Source of the DNA: Desulfobacteraceae bacterium | GTDB lineage: Bacteria; Desulfobacterota; Desulfobacteria; Desulfobacterales; JAABTS01 | Assembly: GCA_011389735.1 (NCBI GenBank) | Contig: JAABTS010000032.1 | Location: forward strand, 1 to 41,584 | Length of the DNA stretch: 41,584 nt | Direction of reading: 5' to 3' | Shown here: positions 33,213 through 39,331 of the stretch, piece after piece | Layout of the letters: each line of letters begins with the position of its first letter | Position numbering within the stretch: the stretch's first letter is position 1 | Made by a program: the position numbers and the translations under genes | Notes under the pieces: model-generated | Database searches by the model: none | What the model was told of the DNA's origin: nothing | The model's input: the letters and a program-made list of their open reading frames with translations, nothing else

Positions 33213-35817
33213 ATCCCTGTCCCCTTCAATTTACGGAACCATGTCCGGGCGTCCAGCGGACCGGCTAAACGAGAAAAAATCCGAATTGATTCAGACCTAC
33301 CTGGAAAATCCGGAAACTGACGTTTTAGTCCGGCTTGCCGAAGCGTTCGACGAATATTTCAGGGAAAACACGCTGCGACACAAACCGTTCAGCAAAAAAT
33401 CTCCGTTCGCGATTATAGCTCTGGGCGGTTACGGCCGGATGGAGCAATGCTTTCATTCGGACGTGGATCTCCTGTTCCTGTTTAAAAGCAAGATTTCCAA
33501 AGACGCGGAACCGCTTGTGCGGGATATGGTCTATCCGCTTTGGGACAACGGTTTTCATGTGGGGCATTCAACCCAGTCCCTGAAAGAATGGCGCCGTGTC
33601 CCGCAACAGGAAATCGAAACCATGACGGCTTATATGGACGCAAGATTCATTTGCGGCCGCAGGGATATTTTTAACGCCTTCATCGAACGGTTCGAAAAGT
33701 CGCTTAAGCGCAAAACCGCCTGGTTTATCCGCACGTTATTGACAAACACGGTCGAACGGCATAAATGTTTCGGCGATTCCTCCTATCTCCTGGAACCCGA
33801 CCTTAAAGAAGGGCAGGGCGGATTGAGGGATTATCACACCTTGCTCTGGATCGCCCGCGCGCAATACAGGCTGAAAGATCCCAGAGATCTTGAATTCCAT
33901 GGACTCTTGACCAATGACGAATATGAAACCCTGACGGATTCCCTCGATTTTATCCGGATCGTCCGCAACCGGCTTCATCTGCTTCTGAACCGGAAATTCG
34001 ACCATCTTCATTTTGAACATCAGGAAGCCATCGCCAACCAGCTCGGATATCCATCAAAAAACGGCCGTCGGCCGGTCGAACACTTTCTGGCGGACCTTCA
34101 CGGAAGAATGAGCTATATCAAGCAGTATCTGATGATGTTTCTTCACGAATACGGATTTTGCGGAAAAAACCGCAAACCCGGCGTGAGGCCCGACTCCGAT
34201 TCCCTCGCAGGAATCAAGATCGACAGGAACGCTCTGAAATTCATTTCTCCGGAAACAATCCTCGAAGACCGCTTTGTGTTGATCCGGATCTTCGAAGCAA
34301 GCGTCGATTACGGGCTTCCTTTGAGCGCCGAATCCAAACGCCTGATTCAGGAATTTTTGTATCTGGTAAACGATTCCTTCCGAACATCGCACACCGCGCT
34401 TCAATCTTTTGAACGTATACTCCTGATGCCCGTAAGGCCCTTCAATGTATTGCACGAAATGCTGAATACCGGATTTTTAAAGGCCTTTATACCGGAATTC
34501 GAACAGATCGAAAACCGGATTCAATTCAATGAATACCATATCTATCCGGTGGACAAGCATTCGCTGAGAACGGTGAAAATCATAAAACGGTTTTCGGAGG
34601 ATCCTGATTTCGACTGTGAGGTTTGTAAAGAATTGTATGAAGAGATCATCGACAAGAATGTTCTGTTGTGGAGCGCCTTGCTGCATGATATCGGCAAGCT
34701 GGAACCCGGCGGCGGACATTCTGAAAAAGGAGCCGGAATCGCTCGAAATATTCTTGCCTTGAGAGGATACCCCGATACAATGGTGAATACGGCGGCGTTT
34801 TTGGTTCAACACCACCTTCTGCTGGTCAAAACGGCGACGCAGCGGGATCTGGAAGACGAAGAAACCGCTATTCAATGCGCCCGAACGATCAAAACCCCCG
34901 AACGTTTGAAAATGCTCTATCTGCTGTCCGTGGCCGACTCCATGGCCACCGGGCCCAAGGCGTGGAACAACTGGATCAAAATTTTGCTGCGGAGTTTGTT
35001 CCTCAAGGTCTTGAATATTTTGGAAAAAGGCGAACTGGCGACCGATGAGGCCGTTGACGCCGTCGAAGAAAAAAAAGCGAAACTGATCGACGGTTCGAAA
35101 GACGCCGAAGAGCGCCGCTTCTGGGAAACTCTGCTTCAGGGAATGTCCCCGCGGTATTTGTTGTATGCCTCGTTAGACGAAATCCGGGAACACGCCGAAG
35201 TCTATAACCAGCTCGGGAACAGGCCGTTCAACTGGAAAATCAAAAAGGACAGGGGCGTTGACAGCCGGACGGTGATCATCAGCACCTGGGACGCGGCGGG
35301 GCTAATATCAAAAATATCGGGCGTGTTCACCCTGAACGGAATAGATATTCTCGACGTTCATGTTTACACCTGGAAAAACAGGATCGCCCTGGATATTTTC
35401 AAGGTCCGCCCCCCCATGGACCGCTTGTTCGAAGACGAAAAATGGGCAAAAACCGAAAAAGACCTTGAAGCCGCGCTGGCCGGCGAAATCGATATCGCAT
35501 CCGCTCTGGATCAGCGAGATCCGCACCCCGGAGCCCAGGCGACGGTGCTTTCAAAGCCCCCTAAAATCAAGATCGATAATCAGGCTTCCAGTTTTTTCAC
35601 CATTGTGGAAGTCGTCGCGGATGATTTTCCGGGCCTTCTTTTCAGGGTGAGCGATGCGCTCTTTCGATGCGGCTTGAATATCTGGGTCGCCAAAATAGCC
35701 ACAGTACTGGATCAGGTCATGGACGTGTTTTATGTCCGCGATTCCGAAGGCCGGAAAGCGGACACGCCCGAACAGGAAAAGGAAATCCGGGAACGGATTG
35801 AACGGGCTTTGCCCTGA
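33205..35817 (+). CDS. glnD: PII uridylyltransferase / uridylyl-removing enzyme
   Basis: An 870-residue bifunctional nitrogen sensor. The nucleotidyltransferase motif is GGYGRMEQCFHSDVDLLFLF at about 73-92. The HD domain (LLHDIGKLEPGGGHSEKG) lies at about 492-510. Two C-terminal ACT domains start near 690 (RTVIISTWDAAGLISKISGV) and 792 (FFTIVEVVADDFPGLLFRV) and sense glutamine. It adds UMP to PII under nitrogen limitation and removes it when glutamine is high. All four domains are complete and the length is normal. GGAG is about 7 nt before the ATG. No glnB, glnK or amtB is in the window. Confidence 0.95.
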   Translation: MNKSLSPSIYGTMSGRPADRLNEKKSELIQTYLENPETDVLVRLAEAFDEYFRENTLRHKPFSKKSPFAIIALGGYGRMEQCFHSDVDLLFLFKSKISKDAEPLVRDMVYPLWDNGFHVGHSTQSLKEWRRVPQQEIETMTAYMDARFICGRRDIFNAFIERFEKSLKRKTAWFIRTLLTNTVERHKCFGDSSYLLEPDLKEGQGGLRDYHTLLWIARAQYRLKDPRDLEFHGLLTNDEYETLTDSLDFIRIVRNRLHLLLNRKFDHLHFEHQEAIANQLGYPSKNGRRPVEHFLADLHGRMSYIKQYLMMFLHEYGFCGKNRKPGVRPDSDSLAGIKIDRNALKFISPETILEDRFVLIRIFEASVDYGLPLSAESKRLIQEFLYLVNDSFRTSHTALQSFERILLMPVRPFNVLHEMLNTGFLKAFIPEFEQIENRIQFNEYHIYPVDKHSLRTVKIIKRFSEDPDFDCEVCKELYEEIIDKNVLLWSALLHDIGKLEPGGGHSEKGAGIARNILALRGYPDTMVNTAAFLVQHHLLLVKTATQRDLEDEETAIQCARTIKTPERLKMLYLLSVADSMATGPKAWNNWIKILLRSLFLKVLNILEKGELATDEAVDAVEEKKAKLIDGSKDAEERRFWETLLQGMSPRYLLYASLDEIREHAEVYNQLGNRPFNWKIKKDRGVDSRTVIISTWDAAGLISKISGVFTLNGIDILDVHVYTWKNRIALDIFKVRPPMDRLFEDEKWAKTEKDLEAALAGEIDIASALDQRDPHPGAQATVLSKPPKIKIDNQASSFFTIVEVVADDFPGLLFRVSDALFRCGLNIWVAKIATVLDQVMDVFYVRDSEGRKADTPEQEKEIRERIERALP

Positions 35818-35837
35818 ACGCCGGCGATACGAAATTA

Positions 35838-35938
35838 TTTATATTAAATGCTACCTTATTTATGTTGAATGTTAAATGTTAAATGTTAAATGCTAAATTG
35901 GGGGGACCCACATTCAACATTCAACATTCAACATTCAT
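35838..35938. repeat. AT-rich repeat element, family 5, with GGGGGACCCACA core
   Basis: AAATGTT-type heptads, then TGCTAAATTGGGGGGACCCACA, then TTCAACA heptads, so the two sides are roughly inverted repeats of each other around a G/C core. The same core occurs at 37788-37840 and, inverted, near 39107-39131. Confidence 0.75.
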
Positions 35939-35939
35939 C

Positions 35940-35992
35940 TACTCCCGGGACGACAACGCAGTGAAATTAATTTTCGGAAGGCTAAGCGGGAT
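35940..35992. repeat. Half copy of palindromic repeat, family 3 copy D
   Basis: Only the right arm is present (CCCGGGACGACAACGCAGTGAAAT...TTTTCGGAAGGCTAAG). The left arm is replaced by the AT-rich element directly before it. Confidence 0.6.
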
Positions 35993-36003
35993 ATTTGACC
36001 GTG

Positions 36004-37572
36004 TCAGCCCTCGGGTATCAACAGCCATTGCCCGGACACGATCCGGCAGGGGTCTTTGATTCCGTTGAGGCTTGATATTTGACCGATCGACGTATTGAAT
36101 TTTTTCGCGATGATCGATAAGGTCTGCCCGCGTCTAACCAGATATTTTTTTGCGTTGGCGATTGTTTTGGGCTTCAGTGAACGCGCCCGTTTTATAGGGA
36201 TTCGGGATGGTATTTTCAATACCTGGCTATACATCACAGTGTCTGGATCGGTAATTTCATTGGCCGCCATGATTTCCGTAACCGTCGATCCGTACGACGC
36301 CGCGATCTTGCCCAGGGTTTCCCCTTTTTGAACCCTATGGGTTTCAAAACCGGAAAAGACGCCGGGATCTTCTGTTTCGAACAAAGCGCGTTCAACCGCC
36401 GTGTTCGACCTCGTTGCAGGCATATTTAGTTCATAATAGGAAGGCATGGCCGCCCCGCTCCATACAACCGAAGCCTGCAACGCTGGGTTCAGTTCGACGA
36501 TATCTTCTTTTTTCAAGCCGAACCGTTTTGCCGATCGATCCAGGGTGGTTCTCTTATTTAGACGCGTTTTCGTCGTGTGGAGCGGCGGGTCGGGTTGAAC
36601 ATTTTTAAAATAGGTTTTGTAGTTTGATCCCACATCCACGGCAGCCAGGAATTCAGCGTAAAAGTTCCGGGATGCGAACGAAAACCGCCTGCCGTCGTAT
36701 TGTTCCACGATAACGCCTATATCGGTGGATTTCATTTTTTTGACGGCGTTTTTCACGCCTTGCCGGCCGTGATTATAGGCGGTGACGGCAAGGGGCCACG
36801 ATCCAAGGGCCTTGTAGTTATCGGACAGCAAAGCGGCGGCCGCGCTGGTGGCTTTTACAGGATCACGCCGTTCGTCGATCAAACTATTGATTTTAAGGCC
36901 GTAAAGGCGAGCCGTTCCGGGCATGAATTGCCACATGCCGGCCGCACCCGCATGGGATCTTGCACGCGGATCGAAGGAGGATTCAACCAGGGGAAGATAC
37001 GCGAGTTCTTCCGGCGCTCTTTTAGCCCTGAATATTTTTCGCACCATGAGATCGTATTTTCCCGATCTTACAATTCCGTCTCTGAACCGGTCCGCGCATC
37101 CGGTTTGAGCCCGGACGCGATACATCGCTTTTTTGACAGGGAAATATGGGGATTCCGGGATGTCGAGCAGCATCAGATAAATGCGTTTCTCTTCGCGTGT
37201 CATTCGGTAGGGCTTGCCCCAGGAGCCGGCGATATGTTCCAGAATCTTTTTGTATTTTTCCCTTTTGTTACGGACGATTTCCCTTGCTTCCCGTTCCGTA
37301 TAAGGTTTTACGTCGACAATTTCATAAATGAGATCCATATACCGGTTGTCATGAATGACGACCTGAGTCGAAGGGTAAACAGTGAAGACCTTTTTCCAGA
37401 ATTCGATTTGAGCCTTCAAGGAGACCGGTTCCGGAAAAAGCTGAGCCTCTTTTTGATTTGTATTCGATTCTGCAATGGACATAGATCCGATCAGTGGGAT
37501 CAATACAAGAAAAATCACGCCCGGCCGAAAAAATAGGCGGGCGGCGATACCGGCGCCGGCTGTTGTTTTCAT
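36004..37572 (-). CDS. LysM-containing lytic transglycosylase, MltD-like
   Basis: A 522-residue exported protein: signal peptide (FFRPGVIFLVLIPLIGSMSIA), an SLT catalytic domain with LAYLPLVESSFDPRARSHAG and GMWQFMPGTARLYGL, then VTAYNHGRQGVKNAV. Two LysM peptidoglycan-binding modules follow at the C-terminus (QKGETLGKIAASYGS... and RRGQTLSIIAKKFNTS...). It cleaves glycan strands during wall growth or remodelling. The ATG at 37572 has GGAAGGAAA just upstream; a longer in-frame start at 37686 lies within a palindromic repeat. The domain order equals MltD, although MltD usually carries a lipobox that is not obvious here. Confidence 0.92.
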   Translation of the reverse strand: MKTTAGAGIAARLFFRPGVIFLVLIPLIGSMSIAESNTNQKEAQLFPEPVSLKAQIEFWKKVFTVYPSTQVVIHDNRYMDLIYEIVDVKPYTEREAREIVRNKREKYKKILEHIAGSWGKPYRMTREEKRIYLMLLDIPESPYFPVKKAMYRVRAQTGCADRFRDGIVRSGKYDLMVRKIFRAKRAPEELAYLPLVESSFDPRARSHAGAAGMWQFMPGTARLYGLKINSLIDERRDPVKATSAAAALLSDNYKALGSWPLAVTAYNHGRQGVKNAVKKMKSTDIGVIVEQYDGRRFSFASRNFYAEFLAAVDVGSNYKTYFKNVQPDPPLHTTKTRLNKRTTLDRSAKRFGLKKEDIVELNPALQASVVWSGAAMPSYYELNMPATRSNTAVERALFETEDPGVFSGFETHRVQKGETLGKIAASYGSTVTEIMAANEITDPDTVMYSQVLKIPSRIPIKRARSLKPKTIANAKKYLVRRGQTLSIIAKKFNTSIGQISSLNGIKDPCRIVSGQWLLIPEG

Positions 37573-37604
37573 AAATTTCCTTCCATGTGAACGCATATCG
37601 CCTT

Positions 37605-37708
37605 TCAGGTATAGTCTTTCAGGTTTAAATTTCACAATTCCGCGGGCTCGGGCCAATAAGTTGACTCGATCCCCGGCCGACAACACAGTGAAAGCGATAA
37701 AAATTATT
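37605..37708. repeat. Palindromic intergenic repeat, family 3 copy E
   Basis: CTTTCAGGTTTAAATTTCACAATTCCGCGGGCTCGGG, then CCCCGGCCGACAACACAGTGAAA. A diverged copy upstream of the transglycosylase start, overlapping any promoter region. Confidence 0.55.
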
Positions 37709-37787
37709 TTGCATTGATCGTCGTTTTAGTCAATAGGGATTGCGCTGTAATGTCGCTAAGGAAAATTCTACCCGGCTTCATATATAT

Positions 37788-37840
37788 TATGTTGAATGCT
37801 AAATGTTGAATGCTAAATGGGGGACTCACATCCAACATTC
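37788..37840. repeat. AT-rich repeat element, family 5, short copy
   Basis: ATGTTGAATGCTAAATGTTG followed by CTAAATGGGGGACTCACATCCAACATTC. Same core as 35838-35938 with fewer heptads. Confidence 0.65.
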
Positions 37841-37871
37841 TTTGTCGCAAAGGCGGCCGGCAAAACTCTGA

Positions 37872-38096
37872 TCATTGATTGCCGAATCCGTTTTGGCCTC
37901 CGCAATCAGGGCACTGCCAGGTTATTCCGTTGCATGACATCCCCCACACATTCTCATGCATGCAATTCTGGCAGATCATGAACCCGCATCGACAACGCCA
38001 GCAGAAAAGAAACCGTTCTCCGCAGCAATGACATTCCATAGGCTCGCCCCGGACTCGTTTTTTCCGATACCCGGATAATTTAGCTGTTTCGTTCAT
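37872..38096 (-). CDS. Cysteine-rich mini-protein, probable zinc ribbon
   Basis: A 74-residue protein with eleven cysteines, mostly in CxxC or close spacing: ECHCCGERF, FCWRCRCGFMICQNC, and a final WQCPDCGGQNGFGNQ. This suggests two or more zinc-ribbon knuckles. No enzyme motif is visible and I do not recognise the family. The start at 38096 (GGGA upstream) is used; a second in-frame ATG at residue 20 would give a 55-residue protein containing all cysteines. It stands alone, facing away from the HD-domain gene. Confidence 0.65.
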   Translation of the reverse strand: MNETAKLSGYRKKRVRGEPMECHCCGERFLFCWRCRCGFMICQNCMHENVWGMSCNGITWQCPDCGGQNGFGNQ

Positions 38097-38159
38097 TTAA
38101 AAAACCATCCCTTGTCGTTTTATACGAATAATGATATACAGTTTTTTTACATTTTTTCA

Positions 38160-38191
38160 GATCGTTCCCACGCTCCAGCGTGAGAACGATC
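38160..38191. repeat. Dispersed-type hairpin repeat
   Basis: GATCGTTC-CCACGCT-CC-AGCGTG-AGAACGATC forms a nearly perfect inverted repeat about 38 bp before the HD-domain gene. Similar CGTTCCCACGCT palindromes are common intergenic repeats in many proteobacterial genomes. Confidence 0.55.
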
Positions 38192-38228
38192 TCAAACCGG
38201 AAAAGATAACTAACCCAGGAGGAATTAA

Positions 38229-38807
38229 ATGTCAATCACGGCGGACCCCGGAATAACGAGGGATGAAGCATTTTCATTGTTGAAGGAGCATCTGAAAAGC
38301 GATAAACTGATAGGTCACAGTCTGGCCACGGAAGCCATAATGCAAAAGCTGGCCGGCCATTTCGGCGAAGATCCCGTTCTTTGGGGCGTTTCCGGTTTAT
38401 TGCACGATCTGGATTACGAAACCACCGGGGAAGACGAGGCGTCCCACGGCCTGGAAACAGCAAAAATACTCGAACAAAAAGGCGTTTCCCCGGTCGTGAT
38501 CGATGTGATTAAAAAACATAACGCCGAAGGTTTGGGACTCGAACGAACCACTCTTTTCGAACACGCGCTCACCTGTGCGGAAACCATCACCGGCCTCATT
38601 GTAGCCACGGCCCTGGTTTACCCGGATAAAAAAATATCCAGCGTCAAAGTCAAGTCCGTGACCAAGCGCATGAAGACGACTCATTTTGCGCGAGCCGTCA
38701 GCCGGGAACGGATCATGGAATGTGAAAAAACCGGCCTGCCTCTGAATGAATTCGTTAAACTCAGTCTCGAGGCCATGAATGACATTTCCGACGAACTGGG
38801 GCTGTAA
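38229..38807 (+). CDS. HD-domain phosphohydrolase
   Basis: A 192-residue protein with the metal-binding HD pattern: His30 (LIGHSLATE), His59-Asp60 (GLLHDLDYE) and a later KKHNAEG, within an HDIG-like fold. Such small HD proteins are nucleotide or phosphate hydrolases; the substrate cannot be told from sequence. AGGAGG lies 7 nt before the ATG. The C-terminal SRERIMECEKTGLPLNEF is conserved in relatives from memory. It is followed by the repeat block before polA and seems to be a single-gene unit. Confidence 0.87.
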   Translation: MSITADPGITRDEAFSLLKEHLKSDKLIGHSLATEAIMQKLAGHFGEDPVLWGVSGLLHDLDYETTGEDEASHGLETAKILEQKGVSPVVIDVIKKHNAEGLGLERTTLFEHALTCAETITGLIVATALVYPDKKISSVKVKSVTKRMKTTHFARAVSRERIMECEKTGLPLNEFVKLSLEAMNDISDELGL

Positions 38808-38822
38808 GGGAAGTCTCAGAAA

Positions 38823-38886
38823 AAACTATAGCTTTTCAGATAATTAATTTCACTTCGTTGTCGGATCGGGGATATACTAATTTTGT
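38823..38886. repeat. Half copy of palindromic repeat, family 3 copy F
   Basis: Left arm only: CTATAGCTTTTCAGATAATT, then TTTCACTTCGTTGTCGGATCGGGGATATA. The expected right arm is replaced by the AT-rich array that begins at 38888. Confidence 0.6.
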
Positions 38887-38887
38887 T

Positions 38888-39131
38888 ATGATGAATGTTG
38901 AATGATAAATGTTGAATGATGAATGTTGAATGATGAATGTTGAATGATAAATGTTGAATGATGAATGTTGAATGATAAATGTTGAATGATGAATGTTGAA
39001 TGATGAATGTTGAATGATAAATGTTGAATGTTGAATGATAAATGTTGAATGATGAATGATGAATGTTGAATGTTGAATGATAAATGTTGAATGTTGAGTG
39101 TTGAATGATGAGTGTGGGTCCCCCTCATTTA
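38888..39131. repeat. TTGAATGATRAATG tandem array with family 5 core at its end
   Basis: About 225 bp of 14-bp TTGAATGATGAATG / TTGAATGATAAATG units with occasional 7-bp slips, followed by the inverted core TGTGGGTCCCCCTCATTTAGCA. Apparent proteins here are repeat translations (IQHSTFIIQHS) and are not genes. Confidence 0.85.
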
Positions 39132-39146
39132 GCATTTAACATTTAA

Positions 39147-39314
39147 CATTTAACATAAATAATATGGCATTTAACATAAATAATATGGCATTTAACATAA
39201 ATAATATGGCATTTAACATAAATAATATGGCATTTAACATAAATAATATGGCATTTAACATAAATAATATGGCATTTAACATAAATAATATGGCATTTAA
39301 CATAAATAATATAC
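39147..39314. repeat. Eight head-to-tail 21-bp repeats directly before polA
   Basis: The unit starts CATTTAACATAAAT and ends AATATGG. Starts are at 39147, 39168, 39189, 39210, 39231, 39252, 39273 and 39294. Seven are identical; the last diverges at its 3' end. It stops 17 bp before the polA ATG, so it must lie in the polA leader or promoter region. A and T make up most of each unit. Confidence 0.92.
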
Positions 39315-39331
39315 ATACAAAAGGCTGATTT

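Noticed and set aside
38888-39314. CRISPR array before polA
   Set aside because: The units are contiguous with no unique spacers, and no cas genes are nearby. They are simple tandem repeats.
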